64,000 nucleotides of DNA from Amycolatopsis eburnea (GCF_003937945.1 NZ_RSEC01000036.1:620001-684000); one strand, 5' to 3'; positions 9,078 to 18,560 are shown, counted from the stretch's first letter. The notes: generated by a model from the letters alone, not told the origin. Translations and numbers: made by a program.

Positions 9078-9290
9078 CTTGGTGCACCCTTGGGCCCCTG
9101 GCCGCACCTCCGCCGACCGCAAGCATCGTCGCGGCACGCCTTCACCACGACCTCGCCGAACTGAAGCTGCTCGTGCGGCCAGCCAGAAGGGCGACCACCG
9201 TGTTCGGCGCGAGCATCCGCGACCTCACCCTGGCGAGTCGCCACGACTCGGCGCGGCAAGCGGCGACACGGCATCCCCCCGAGCAGACCC

Positions 9291-9397
9291 GAGAGCAGTG
9301 CTCTCTATTCGGGACAACGCTCACCAACTAGCCGCTCACCGACCAGAGCAGTGCTCTCTACTTTGTGCGCCGCTCTCACCGTGGCACACTGATCACC
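9291..9397 (+). promoter_or_regulatory. Operator cassette copy C, tetR promoter
   Basis: Perfect GAGAGCAGTGCTCTC at 9291-9305 and CAGAGCAGTGCTCTC at 9344-9358, then TACTTTGTGCGCCGCTCTC and GCACACTGATCACC directly in front of the ATG at 9398. The second palindrome lies 40 bases ahead of the tetR start, where a self-repressing TetR protein would bind. Confidence 0.7.
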
Positions 9398-10066
9398 ATG
9401 ACCGCGACCCGCACCGCCCGCGAACGCGCCCGTGCCGAACTGACCCAGGAGATCAAGGACGAAGCCCGCCGCCAGCTTGCCGACGTCGGCGCGCACGGGC
9501 TGTCGCTGCGTGCGGTCGCCCGTGAGCTGGGCATGGTCTCCTCCGCGCTGTACCGCTACTTCCCGAGCCGCGACCGGCTGCTGACCGACCTGATCGTCGA
9601 CGCGTACAACGCGATCGGCGAGGCCGCCGAGAACGCCGACCCCGGCGAAGGCGAGCCCCGCGACCGCTGGCTGGCGATCTGGCACGGGACGCGCGACTGG
9701 GCCCGCGCCCACCCGCACGAGTACGCGCTGATCTACGGCTCACCGATCCCCGGGTACGAAGCGCCGCAGGACACCGTCGCGCCGGCGTCGCGGGTCGCGC
9801 TCGCGCTGGTCAAGGTGCTCACGAACACCACGGTGCGGGCGGCCGACGAGGTTCCGCCCGAGCTGCGTGCCCAGGCCGAGACGCTCACCAAGGCCCTCGG
9901 GATCATCGCCGGGCCCGAGACCGTGGCCCGCCTGCTGATGGCGTGGACGCAGCTGTTCGGCGCGATCAGCTTCGACCTCTTCGGCCAGTACGTCGGCAGC
10001 GTCGACCCGGCGGACGCGTTCTTCGCCCACTCGGCGAAGCGGATGGCCGAGTTCGTCGGCCTTTAG
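9398..10066 (+). CDS. TetR-family transcriptional regulator
   Basis: 222 residues. The N-terminal helix-turn-helix includes LSLRAVARELGMVSSALYRY followed by FPSRDRLLTDLI, a standard TetR DNA-binding domain (about residues 20-65); the C-terminal ligand-binding half resembles the TetR_C_13/WHG-type domain (LARLLMAWTQLFGAISFDLF). The ATG at 9398 is preferred over an in-frame start 33 bases upstream, which would fall inside the repeated promoter element. It is divergent, at a distance, from the F420-type reductase gene, and the shared palindromes make it the probable repressor of both. Confidence 0.92.
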   Translation: MTATRTARERARAELTQEIKDEARRQLADVGAHGLSLRAVARELGMVSSALYRYFPSRDRLLTDLIVDAYNAIGEAAENADPGEGEPRDRWLAIWHGTRDWARAHPHEYALIYGSPIPGYEAPQDTVAPASRVALALVKVLTNTTVRAADEVPPELRAQAETLTKALGIIAGPETVARLLMAWTQLFGAISFDLFGQYVGSVDPADAFFAHSAKRMAEFVGL

Positions 10067-10107
10067 GCGGTACCGTCACGCCAGAGGCCAACGGAAAGGC
10101 GGGCGAC

Positions 10108-11625
10108 GTGACGGGGTGGGCCGGGAAGGTCGGCAGGATCCGGGTGATCGGCACCGGGGTGATGGGACGCGGGATCGTCCAGCTGGCCGCGACCGCGGGC
10201 GTGACCGTCGAGCTGGCCGACGTGCGCCGCGAGGCCGTCGACGACGCGATCGCGTACGTCGGCGCGATGGTCGACAAGCTGGCCGCGAAGGGCAAGCTCG
10301 ACGATCCACAGACGGTGAAGGCCCGGCTGGTCGCCGTGGCCGCGCCCGACGCGCCGGCGGACGGGGTCGATCTCGTCGTCGAGGCCGTGCGGGAAGACCT
10401 CGAGACCAAGCGGGCGCTGTTCGCCGGCCTCGAACGTGTCTGTCCACAGGAGACGGTGTTCGCGACCAACACCAGTTCGCTGTCGGTCACCGAGATCGCC
10501 GCCGGGCTGGCCGAGCCCGGGCGGGTCGTCGGGCTGCACTTCTTCAACCCCGTGCCGCTGATGCGGCTGGTCGAGGTCGTGCCCGGCGCGCGCACGCACG
10601 ACTGGCTGCCCGGCCAGGCGCTCGAGCTGGTCCGGAGCTGGGGACATGAGCCGGTGCTGGCGAAGGACGCGCCCGGCTTCCTGGTCAACCACGCCGGTCG
10701 CGGGCTGAACACCGAAGCGCTGCAGATCCTGGCCGAGGCGCTGGCCGAGCCCGCCGACGTGGACCGCGTCGCCCGGGACGTGCTCGGGCTGAAGCTGGGT
10801 CCGTTCGAACTGCTCGACCTCACCGGGCTCGACGTCTCCCACGCCGTCCTGGAAAGCATCTGGAGCGGCTTCCACGGCGACCCGCGGCTGCGCCCGTCGT
10901 GGCTGACCCGCCCGCGGGTCGCCGCCGGGCTGTTCGGGCGGAAGAACGGCGAAGGCTTCTACTCCTACGTCGACGGCAAGCAGCAGGTCACCGAGGAGCC
11001 TGCCGCGCCGCCGAAGCCGTCGAGCCCGGTGTTCACCGCGGACGAGCACCTCGCCCGCGCGCTCTCGGCGGCCGGCGTGCAGGTGGTGTCCGACGCCTAC
11101 CCGGACGCGGTCCTGCTCGTGCCGCTCTACGGGGAGTCCACAGTGGACGCGGCGGCCCGCGCCGGGCTGCCGCTGGACCGGGTCGCCGGCGTCGACCCGC
11201 TCGGCGGCTACGAACGCCGGCTGACGATGTCCGTCCACCCCGGACTCGACCCGGCGGCGGGCCGCGCCGCCTGGGGCGCGCTGGCGGCGACCGGCCACCC
11301 GGTGACCGTCGTGCGCGACGGGCCCGCCCCGATCGCCCAGCGCCTGCTGGCCTCGATCGTCAACACGGCGTGCTTCATCGCGGGCCAGCACCTCGCGACG
11401 CCGGCGGACATCGACACGGCGGTCCGCCTCGGCCTCGGCTACCCGCGCGGGCCGCTGGCCTGGGGCGACCTCGTCGGCGGCGACGTCGTGCTGCGCATCC
11501 TGCGCGGCCTCGCCGCGGCCACCGGCGACCCGCGCTACCGGCCGAGCCCGTGGCTCACCGAGCGCGTCGCACTCGGCCTCCCGCTGACGACGACCGGCAC
11601 GACACCGGCGAACCTCTTGTCCTGA
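10108..11625 (+). CDS. 3-hydroxyacyl-CoA dehydrogenase (PaaH/FadB2-like)
   Basis: 505 residues, longer than the 280-residue single-domain enzymes because the C-terminal dehydrogenase domain is duplicated. The Rossmann motif GTGVMGRG lies at residues 15-22, ATNTSSLSVTEIA and GLHFFNPVPLMRLVEVV carry the catalytic region, and KDAPGFLVNHAGRGLNTEA begins the substrate half; a second C-terminal domain contains FIAGQHLATPADIDTAVRLG and YPRGPLAWGD. It oxidises 3-hydroxyacyl-CoA with NAD in beta-oxidation or phenylacetate breakdown. GTG 10108 with GGAAAGG upstream is the start that begins just before the Rossmann fold. It follows tetR by 41 bases and may be co-transcribed. Confidence 0.92.
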   Translation: MTGWAGKVGRIRVIGTGVMGRGIVQLAATAGVTVELADVRREAVDDAIAYVGAMVDKLAAKGKLDDPQTVKARLVAVAAPDAPADGVDLVVEAVREDLETKRALFAGLERVCPQETVFATNTSSLSVTEIAAGLAEPGRVVGLHFFNPVPLMRLVEVVPGARTHDWLPGQALELVRSWGHEPVLAKDAPGFLVNHAGRGLNTEALQILAEALAEPADVDRVARDVLGLKLGPFELLDLTGLDVSHAVLESIWSGFHGDPRLRPSWLTRPRVAAGLFGRKNGEGFYSYVDGKQQVTEEPAAPPKPSSPVFTADEHLARALSAAGVQVVSDAYPDAVLLVPLYGESTVDAAARAGLPLDRVAGVDPLGGYERRLTMSVHPGLDPAAGRAAWGALAATGHPVTVVRDGPAPIAQRLLASIVNTACFIAGQHLATPADIDTAVRLGLGYPRGPLAWGDLVGGDVVLRILRGLAAATGDPRYRPSPWLTERVALGLPLTTTGTTPANLLS

Positions 11626-11631
11626 AACGAA

Positions 11632-11661
11632 AAGCGGGCCGCCCCGAGGGACGGCCCGCTT
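11632..11661. terminator. Bidirectional intrinsic terminator
   Basis: Perfect 10-bp stem AAGCGGGCCG (11632-11641) and CGGCCCGCTT (11652-11661) with a 10-base loop, flanked by A and T residues. It lies between the convergent dehydrogenase (stop 11625) and the LGFP-protein gene (stop 11676). Confidence 0.85.
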
Positions 11662-11675
11662 CTTCACCGATCAGT

Positions 11676-14510
11676 TCACCAAGGACGGTCGACGGCCCCG
11701 CCCGCGAGGGTGAAGGTGATGTAGCCGCCCTGGAAGTCGCTGCGGTACACCCCGTTCACCACGTACTCGTCCGACGTCGGGTAGCGCAGGTACGACCGCT
11801 CCCACCCGAGCGCCGCCCAGCGCTTGCGGATCTCGCCCTTCACCGCGTGCGCGCCGGTCGCCACCGTGTAGTAGATCGAGTGGCCGAGGCTGAAGTGGTT
11901 GTACCGGCCGATGCCGTCCGGCGTCACGCCTTCGTCGGTCGTCGGGTAGCCGAGCCCGCGCTCGTACCCGTACTCCGCCCACTTCTTCCGGATCTCACCG
12001 AAGATCGCGTGCGCGCCGGTCGCGTTCGTGTAGTAGATCGAACCGACGTTGCCACCCTTGATGAAGTGGTTGTAGCGACCCACACCATCCGGTGTACCGG
12101 ATTCGTCGGTCGTCGGGTAACCGAGACCGCGCTCGTAGTCCAGCGCCGCCCACTTCTTCCGGATCTCACCGTAGAGCGCGTGCGCGCCCGTCGCGGCCGT
12201 GTAGTAGATCGAGCCCACGTTCCCGTTGTTGACGAAGTGGTTGTACTGCGCGACACCGTCCGGAGTGGACGCGGTGTCCGACGTCGGCGGGCCGAGGACG
12301 CTGTGGCCGCCGAACGCGACGTACTTGTCGAGCACCGGGCCGGTCACGAACTTCGTGCCGCCCACCGCGCTCCAGTACAGCCGCCCGTTCGCGTAGACCC
12401 GGTAGTGGACCGGACCATCGGTGACCTCGGGCGCCGTCGGCGCGCCCAGCTTCGCCTGCAGCGCCGGGTCGGCGTTGTAGCGCTGGTCGATCGGCGTGGC
12501 GTAGTTCGCCGTCAGGGTCATGTCGGTCGTGCCGACGGTGATGATCCACTTCTGGTCCGTCGGACCGCCCTGCCAGCCGGTGAACGTCGAGACGCCGTCG
12601 ATGGCCAGCTTGCTCGCCTCGACGTCGAACGTGGCGCCCTCGGCGACCATCGCCGTGCTGACGCCGCCCTCGACCGGGATGCCGAGCGCCGCGGGCTGCG
12701 TGCTGACCAGGGTGAGGCGGTGTTCGCGCGGCCACGCCGTGTACGTCTTGGACGTCGTGACGCCCGCGCTGTCGGTCACCGACGCGGTGAACTCCATCCG
12801 CGAGTCCGGGTGCTCGGTGAACGGCGCCGCGAAGCTCGCCCCGGTCCCGCCGTCGCCCGGGTGGGAGTGGCAGGTCGCCTCGCTCGGGCAGTGCCGCACC
12901 GTGGTGGACCAGGTGATCGGCAGGGCGCCGTCCTCGGCGTCGGTCGCGGTGGCACTGAGCGAAACCTGCTGGTTGACCGCGAACGTCGCGGTGTCACCCG
13001 GCGTGGTGAGGGTGATCTCCGGGGTGTGGTTGCCCGGCGCGACCGCGATGCTGGTCGTGTCGGTGGCGCCCAGCGGGTCCCGGACGGTCAGCTTCGCGGT
13101 GAACGCCTCGGTGCCCGCCGCGTAGGCGTGCGACACCTTCGGGCCCGCGTCGAGGGCAGTGTTGCCGTCGCCGAAGTCCCAGTCGTACTTCAGCGTGTCG
13201 TTGTCGTAGTCGACCGAAGCGGAGCCGTCGAACGAAACGGTGCGGGTGTCCGGGTCGGTCACCGAGGTGGCCTTGGCGACCGGCACGGTGTTGTTGGCCG
13301 AGTAGGTCAGCCGGCGCAGGTTGCCGGACAGGATGTCGGCGTAGACGATGTCGCCGTTCGGGGCCGCCGCGAACTTGACGGGGCCGCCGATGTCGGTGAA
13401 GACCGGCGGGTTCTCCGGGGCCTGCGTGAGCTGACCCTGCTTGTCGTACTTCATCGTCCAGATCTTGTGCGTCACGTAGTCGCCGAAGAAGTACGAGCCG
13501 CGGTACGCCGCCGGGTAGCTCGATCCGTTGTAGACGATCCCGCCGCTGACGCTGTTGCCCTGCATCACGCCGTTGCCGTGCTGGTACTCGAACACCGGCG
13601 GCTGGTTCGCCACGCCGGCGCATTCCGCGAGACCGCTGTAGCCCGGCGTCGGGTGGTTGCCCTCCCAGCACGGCCAGCCCTGGTTCGCGCCGCGCTGCAC
13701 GACGTCGACCTCTTCCCAGGTGCTCCAGCCGACGTCACCGGCGACCGGGAGGCCGAGGTTCGGGTCGATGCTGAAGCGGAACGGGTTGCGGAAGCCGCGC
13801 GCGAACACCTTGCTGGCGGTCGAGCCCGGGTTGGCCGCGTCGTAGTACGGGTTGGTCGCCACGCCCTTGCCGTCGGCGGCCAGGTGGAAGATCTTGCCGT
13901 AGGGCTGGTTGATGTCCTGGGCGCGCAGCGACGCCGGGTCCATCTTGGTGAAGTCGCCGTTGTCGCCGATGGACAGCCAGAGCGTCCCGTCGGTGGCCGC
14001 GACGACCTCGTCGATGCCGTGGACGTTGAAGATGCCCGGCACCTCGAACAGCGACTGCTCGCCGCCCAGGCCGGTCGGCGCGCCCGCCGCGTCCACGGTG
14101 ACCGTGAACCGCGCCAGGCGCATCACGAAACCGCTGGTCTGGTTGATCGACCGCGTCAGGTAGATGGCGTGCGAGGTGGCGTAGTCCGGCGCGACGGCGA
14201 GCCCGACCAGACCCAGGTCCTCATTGGTCCGGACCGGCAGCTTCGTCAGCGACCGGCCCGCCGACCCGTCGGCCGACAGCCAGCGGACGGTGCCGTTCTT
14301 GCCGGTGACCAGCATCGAGTTGTCCGGCAGGTACGCGAAGTCGGTGAGTGGTTCTTGCCCCAGCCCGGCGCTGGTGTCCCGCAGCACGAACCCCTGCGGG
14401 AGCGCTGTCGCCGCCGTCGCCACCCCCGTGGCCACGACGGGCAGCATCGCCCCGGTCAAAACTGCCGCCACGAAGGCGTGACGGAGTGCGCGAAGTTTTC
14501 GCAAGGCCAT
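11676..14510 (-). CDS. Secreted PQQ-type sugar dehydrogenase / PKD / LGFP-repeat protein
   Basis: 944 residues with a cleavable signal peptide (basic start, hydrophobic core, TGVATAATA). Residues about 40-410 form a glucose/sorbosone dehydrogenase beta-propeller (DFAYLPDNSMLVTGKNGTV, LWLSIGDNGD, FARGFRNPFRFSID). A PKD domain follows at about 420-500 (DWDFGDGNTALDAG). After Ig-like segments, the C-terminus (about 700-940) has LGFP repeats recognisable as KWAALDYERGLGYPTTDE and DGVGRYNHF, ending FTLAGGAVDRPW. Such repeats are thought to hold proteins to the mycolate or arabinogalactan cell wall. The ATG at 14510 follows a G-rich ribosome site. Substrate and cofactor use are not proven. Confidence 0.87.
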   Translation of the reverse strand: MALRKLRALRHAFVAAVLTGAMLPVVATGVATAATALPQGFVLRDTSAGLGQEPLTDFAYLPDNSMLVTGKNGTVRWLSADGSAGRSLTKLPVRTNEDLGLVGLAVAPDYATSHAIYLTRSINQTSGFVMRLARFTVTVDAAGAPTGLGGEQSLFEVPGIFNVHGIDEVVAATDGTLWLSIGDNGDFTKMDPASLRAQDINQPYGKIFHLAADGKGVATNPYYDAANPGSTASKVFARGFRNPFRFSIDPNLGLPVAGDVGWSTWEEVDVVQRGANQGWPCWEGNHPTPGYSGLAECAGVANQPPVFEYQHGNGVMQGNSVSGGIVYNGSSYPAAYRGSYFFGDYVTHKIWTMKYDKQGQLTQAPENPPVFTDIGGPVKFAAAPNGDIVYADILSGNLRRLTYSANNTVPVAKATSVTDPDTRTVSFDGSASVDYDNDTLKYDWDFGDGNTALDAGPKVSHAYAAGTEAFTAKLTVRDPLGATDTTSIAVAPGNHTPEITLTTPGDTATFAVNQQVSLSATATDAEDGALPITWSTTVRHCPSEATCHSHPGDGGTGASFAAPFTEHPDSRMEFTASVTDSAGVTTSKTYTAWPREHRLTLVSTQPAALGIPVEGGVSTAMVAEGATFDVEASKLAIDGVSTFTGWQGGPTDQKWIITVGTTDMTLTANYATPIDQRYNADPALQAKLGAPTAPEVTDGPVHYRVYANGRLYWSAVGGTKFVTGPVLDKYVAFGGHSVLGPPTSDTASTPDGVAQYNHFVNNGNVGSIYYTAATGAHALYGEIRKKWAALDYERGLGYPTTDESGTPDGVGRYNHFIKGGNVGSIYYTNATGAHAIFGEIRKKWAEYGYERGLGYPTTDEGVTPDGIGRYNHFSLGHSIYYTVATGAHAVKGEIRKRWAALGWERSYLRYPTSDEYVVNGVYRSDFQGGYITFTLAGGAVDRPW

Positions 14511-14621
14511 TTGGCCCCCCTTCCCAAGCGATCACTTATCGCCCGAGCAGGGGGGCCAGTTGCACTCGGCGGAGTGAATTTATCGGACTGTGACCTACTG
14601 TCCGTATCTGCCGCTAACGCG

Positions 14622-15302
14622 TTACGGGACCACCTGCACGACGTCACCGACGTGCAACGTGTTGAAGAACTTCAGGGACGCGGCGGGCGACAGGTGGATG
14701 CAGCCGTGCGAGTACACCGAGAGGCTGCCGGTGTGGAAGGCGTCGCCCGGGTAGAAGAACACGGAGTTCGGCATCTCCGCGTTGTCGAACTCCTTCGACA
14801 GGTGCATCTTTTCCTTCGACAGCACGTGGAACGTGCCGGTCGGGGTCGGGTAGCCCTTGCGGCCCGGCAGCATCTTCACCGGCCCGTAGACGACCTTGCC
14901 GCCCTGCAGCAGCCACGCCTGGTGCGCCGAGATGTCGACGCAGGCGGCGGTGCCCGGCGCCGCGGCCGCCGCCGCGCACGGCACGCCCGGGTTCGCCGCG
15001 GGCGCCGGCTTCGGCTTGGGCTTCGGCTTGGTCGTCGTGGTCGGGGCCGCCTTCGACGTGGTGGGCGTCGGCGTCGCGCTCGACGTCGTGGGCGTGGGGG
15101 TCGGGGTGGCGCTCGACGTCGTCGGCGCCCCGCCGCCGGCACCGGCCGCGACGGCCCCGCCGCCCGCGTTCGGCCCGCCGGCCGCGGCCCCGCCACCGGA
15201 GCAGGCGGCCAGCACGAAGGCGGTGGCCAGCGCGGCCGCTCCCGCCAGAAGCCTCTTCACGATCCGGTACCCCCAGCTGTCTCGATCATCGCGTTTGGAC
15301 AT
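14622..15302 (-). CDS. L,D-transpeptidase lipoprotein (YkuD)
   Basis: 226 residues. A signal peptide ends in lipobox LAAC, so the enzyme is probably anchored outside the membrane. A long Thr/Pro/Ala linker (about 45-105) leads to the catalytic domain, which begins with CVDISAHQAWLLQGGKVV and has the active-site motif YSHGCIHLSP with the nucleophilic Cys near residue 200. YkuD enzymes form 3-3 peptidoglycan cross-links or attach proteins to the wall. A two-residue-spaced Asp/Arg start (MSKRDDRD) precedes the hydrophobic core; an internal GTG at 15260 is an alternative start. It is transcribed apart from the LGFP gene, 111 bases away. Confidence 0.92.
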   Translation of the reverse strand: MSKRDDRDSWGYRIVKRLLAGAAALATAFVLAACSGGGAAAGGPNAGGGAVAAGAGGGAPTTSSATPTPTPTTSSATPTPTTSKAAPTTTTKPKPKPKPAPAANPGVPCAAAAAAPGTAACVDISAHQAWLLQGGKVVYGPVKMLPGRKGYPTPTGTFHVLSKEKMHLSKEFDNAEMPNSVFFYPGDAFHTGSLSVYSHGCIHLSPAASLKFFNTLHVGDVVQVVP

Positions 15303-15467
15303 CGGTAAAGACGACGGTCACCCGGTAGAGGTTCGTCGGCGAAGGTCACGATTTGGGTCAACCCGTGGGTTGACGCCGGAATCCACCCGGGACCGGCCTC
15401 CGCGCCGACGAAACCGGGCCGCCGCCGGCCGAAGCTGGGAGCACCCGACGAACCGAGGAGCCCGGCC

Positions 15468-15977
15468 ATGCCGACCGCCGCCCACGTCCTGCTCTACGCC
15501 GCCATCGCCCTGCTCGTGCTCTACCGGGTCGTCTACCGGCAGGTCCGCGGCACGCTGCTCGACCGCAAGTCGCTGGTCACGCTGCCGCTCGTCCTCGTCG
15601 CGGTCGGCGGCTACTTAACGCTGCAGGCGCTGCCCGGCACGTCCGCCGGCGAGCTCGGCCTGCTCGCCGTCGACCTGGTGGTGCTCGCCGGCCTCGGCGT
15701 CCTGCGCAGCACGACCACGACGCTCACCGAGCGCGACGGCACGACGTTCCAGAAGGGCTCGGCGATCACGATCGGGTTGTGGGCGCTGACCGTCGCGGTC
15801 CGGCTCGGCCTGGTGGCGCTCGGCACCGCGCTGGGTGTCGCGGGCCCGCTGACCTCGGCGTCGATCGCGCTCACCCTCGGCGTCAGCATCGCGGTGCAGA
15901 ACGCGACGACCTACCTCCGCGTCCAGCGCCGCGGCCTGCCGCTGGCCGACCGGCGCCCGACCGCGCTCAGCCGCTGA
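15468..15977 (+). CDS. Integral membrane protein, DUF1453/CcdC-like
   Basis: 169 residues with four to five hydrophobic helices (about 5-22, 37-55, 63-80, 105-125, 128-145) and a basic loop YRQVRGTLLDRKSLV after the first helix. The pattern resembles CcdC/DUF1453 membrane proteins of unknown function; assignment is by shape only. The ATG at 15468 has AGGAG upstream. The stop overlaps the convergent kinase gene by 11 bases. Confidence 0.7.
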   Translation: MPTAAHVLLYAAIALLVLYRVVYRQVRGTLLDRKSLVTLPLVLVAVGGYLTLQALPGTSAGELGLLAVDLVVLAGLGVLRSTTTTLTERDGTTFQKGSAITIGLWALTVAVRLGLVALGTALGVAGPLTSASIALTLGVSIAVQNATTYLRVQRRGLPLADRRPTALSR

Positions 15978-16857
15978 CGCGTCCCAGCATCCGCGCGTAC
16001 ATCCGGCCCGGGCTCGGCACCGACGGCGGCACCAGGAACCCGGGCAGCGGCGGCAGCCCGCCGACGAACCCGCCGAGCCGCTCGTACAGCTCGGCCGCGC
16101 CGGACGGCCGGGCGTCGGGCTCCTTCGCCAGCACCTCGGCGAGCAGCGCGTTCAGCGGGTTCGGGACGCCCCGGACCGGCGGCGGCAGCTCCTTGACCTG
16201 CCGCTCGAACACCGCGTACGCGGTCGGCCCGTCGAAGAGCCGCCGCCCGGTGAGCATCTCGTGCAGCACGCAGCCGAGCGCGTAGAGGTCGCTGCGCGGT
16301 TCGGCACCGCCCCGCTGGATCTGCTCGGGTGCCATGTACGACGGCGTGCCCAGCAGCTGCCCGGCCCGCGTGAACTGCGCGGCGTCGGCTTCCCGCAGCA
16401 CGGCGAGCCCGAAGTCCATCACCTTCACGCCGCCGTCGGGCCCGAGCATCAGGTTGGACGGCTTGAGGTCGCGGTGGCAGACGGCGAGCGCGTGCGCGGC
16501 GGTCAGCACCGCGCACGTCTGCGCCGCGATCGCCGCGGCCCACGGCACCGGCAGCGGCCCGTGCTCGGCGAGCAGGTCGGCCACGGTGACGCCGTCGACG
16601 AACTGCATGACCTGGAACAACCGGTCGTCGTGGGTGCCGTAGTCGTACAGCGTCGGCACGCCGGGGTGGTCGAGCGTCGCCAGGATCCGCGCCTCGCGGG
16701 CGAACCGGGCTTCCAGCTCTTCGTCGCGGCCCGGCAGCCGGAGCAGCTTGATCGCCACGCGCCGGCCCAGCCTGCGGTCGAACCCGCCGTGCACCGCGCC
16801 CATCCCGCCGCGGCCGAGCGGCAGCTCGTCGAGCTCGTAGCGGTCGGCGATCAGCAT
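15967..16857 (-). CDS. Soluble serine/threonine protein kinase (PknB type)
   Basis: 296 residues consisting almost only of a kinase domain. The glycine loop is LGRGGMGAVHGG, the ATP-binding Lys is Lys37 (VAIKLL), the catalytic loop HRDLKPSN starts at 128, and the metal-binding motif DFG is at 148-150; GTPSYMAPEQ marks the P+1 region. There is no membrane helix or sensor domain, unlike PknB, so it acts in the cytoplasm. It starts 8 bases after the stop of the methylase-like gene and is probably co-transcribed with it, and a PP2C phosphatase gene is divergent from that operon. The three may form one phospho-regulated unit (inference). Confidence 0.93.
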   Translation of the reverse strand: MLIADRYELDELPLGRGGMGAVHGGFDRRLGRRVAIKLLRLPGRDEELEARFAREARILATLDHPGVPTLYDYGTHDDRLFQVMQFVDGVTVADLLAEHGPLPVPWAAAIAAQTCAVLTAAHALAVCHRDLKPSNLMLGPDGGVKVMDFGLAVLREADAAQFTRAGQLLGTPSYMAPEQIQRGGAEPRSDLYALGCVLHEMLTGRRLFDGPTAYAVFERQVKELPPPVRGVPNPLNALLAEVLAKEPDARPSGAAELYERLGGFVGGLPPLPGFLVPPSVPSPGRMYARMLGRVSG

Positions 16858-16865
16858 CCGTTCCC

Positions 16866-18560
16866 CTATCGGCCCGGGCGGAGCCGTCCTTCGACAAGTC
16901 CCGCGAAGCCTAGCCGGACCAGCTCACGGCCCGTTTCGGCCGCCTGGCGCAGGACGGTGTCGAACTCGGCGAGGCTCCGGAAGACCCGGCCGTACTCCCG
17001 CTGGACGGCGATCGGGACCCGCGGGATCCGCACGCGCCTGCCGTCGATCCGGGTCGACGCGGACGCGGCGGGCAGGTCGGCCGCGCGCAAGCAGCCGGCC
17101 AGGAATTCGGCGTCCAGCCGCGCGGCGTCGACGCGGTACACCGTGAGCCCGGCACCCACCGGCCGACGCGGTCCACTGTGGACGTACGCGATCCCGGTCA
17201 CCGACGCCACGACGTCGCCCGCCTCGGCGAGCGGGTGCTCGGCGTCCGCGCGGGGCGCCGCGTGCCGGACCTCGACGACACCGGCCTTGACCAGCTCGCC
17301 GATCGTCGTGAACGCCGGCTCGCCGTCCGCCGCGGCCAACGGCGGCAGGTGCGGGACCAGCTCGGCGAACCGGCTCCGCACGGCTTCGAAGGCCTGCCCG
17401 GGATCCTCGTCGCTGGTGCGGCGGCGGGCCGGGGTCAGGTCGACGTCGTCGTCGAGCAGGTCGATGATCCGGACGCCGGATTCGGGGTGCGCGCGGAACT
17501 CCCGCCACATCTTGTCCACTGTGGACAGCTCGTCGCCCGCCTCGCCGAGCAGCACCGTGGACGGCGGGCGCTCGCCGGGAACCGGCCGCCGCAGCAGCCA
17601 GAGGTCGGGACCGGCCGGCGTCAGCGTGACGACGGCGCGGACCGCGCCCGCGCGCAGGAGGTTGCCGCGGATGCGCTTGCCGCTGCGCCGACCGGCCGCC
17701 GCGCCCGGCATCAGGATCGCCACCGCACCACCGGGTTCGACGTGGGCGAGGCAGTGCTGCACCCAGGCGAGCTCGGGCTCGCCTCGCGGCGGCAGGCCGT
17801 ACTCCCAGCGTTCGTCGCCGACGAGTTCGTCGTGACCCCAGGCGCGTTCGTTGAACGGCGGGTCGCACAGCACGGCTTCCGCGGTCCGGCCGGCGAAGGC
17901 GTCCTCGCGCAGCGCGTCGACCGGGTGGACCTCGGCTTCGAGACCGCGCAGCCGCAGCCGCAGCGCCGCGATCGACGCCGTCATCGGGTCGCTGTCCTGC
18001 CCCAGCACGGTTTTCGCGCCGCTCGCCAGCGCGAGCGCGCCGAAGCCGCACGCGGGATCGAGGATCGTCGAGACCGGGCCGACGAGCCGCGCCATCAGTT
18101 CGGCGATCGGCTCCGGCGTGGCCGACAACCGCCGCGAATGCGCCTCGAAGTACCGGCGGCAGAGCAGTTCGAACGCTTCGACCGGGCCCGCGCGGTGCGT
18201 CATCTCACTGAGCAGCGTGAGCAGTTCGGGGTCGTCGAGCTCGCTGTCGAAGGTGTTGAAGATCCCGGCCTGGAAAGCGAAGAAGACGCCCGCGCGGTTG
18301 ACGCGCTCGGCGAGGTCGAGGTCGTCGCCGAGGGCGCGCAGGCGCTGCCAGGCGCGTTCGCCCTCGCTCAGCTCGAACGGCTTGCCGCGGGCGGCGAACC
18401 AGCCGGCGACGGCGGACAGGCCGAACAACGGGCTCGAAGCCGTGCCGCCGACCGGCTGCGGGAAGTCCGGGTAGCGACGGCGCCAGTTGCTCACCGCGGC
18501 CCGGCCGACCCCGGCGAGCCGCGCGATGTCGGCCGCGCTGACCGTGGCGTCGTCGTCCAT
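16866..18560 (-). CDS. HTH-N6-adenine methylase-specificity domain fusion protein
   Basis: 564 residues. An N-terminal helix-turn-helix (about 7-30, ADIARLAGVGRAAVSNWRRR) is joined to an HsdM-like methylase: SAM motif I DPACGFGAL at 168-176 and catalytic motif DPPF at 233-236 (LCDPPFNERAWG). The last 170 residues resemble an HsdS target-recognition half (GELVKAGVVEVRH, AGDVVASVTG, IPRVPIAVQREYGRVF), so methylation and specificity may be in one chain. No restriction subunit is nearby. It could be a solitary methylase, an epigenetic regulator that binds through the HTH, or part of a defence unit with the downstream kinase. It lies divergent from the PP2C gene. Confidence 0.85.
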   Translation of the reverse strand: MDDDATVSAADIARLAGVGRAAVSNWRRRYPDFPQPVGGTASSPLFGLSAVAGWFAARGKPFELSEGERAWQRLRALGDDLDLAERVNRAGVFFAFQAGIFNTFDSELDDPELLTLLSEMTHRAGPVEAFELLCRRYFEAHSRRLSATPEPIAELMARLVGPVSTILDPACGFGALALASGAKTVLGQDSDPMTASIAALRLRLRGLEAEVHPVDALREDAFAGRTAEAVLCDPPFNERAWGHDELVGDERWEYGLPPRGEPELAWVQHCLAHVEPGGAVAILMPGAAAGRRSGKRIRGNLLRAGAVRAVVTLTPAGPDLWLLRRPVPGERPPSTVLLGEAGDELSTVDKMWREFRAHPESGVRIIDLLDDDVDLTPARRRTSDEDPGQAFEAVRSRFAELVPHLPPLAAADGEPAFTTIGELVKAGVVEVRHAAPRADAEHPLAEAGDVVASVTGIAYVHSGPRRPVGAGLTVYRVDAARLDAEFLAGCLRAADLPAASASTRIDGRRVRIPRVPIAVQREYGRVFRSLAEFDTVLRQAAETGRELVRLGFAGLVEGRLRPGR

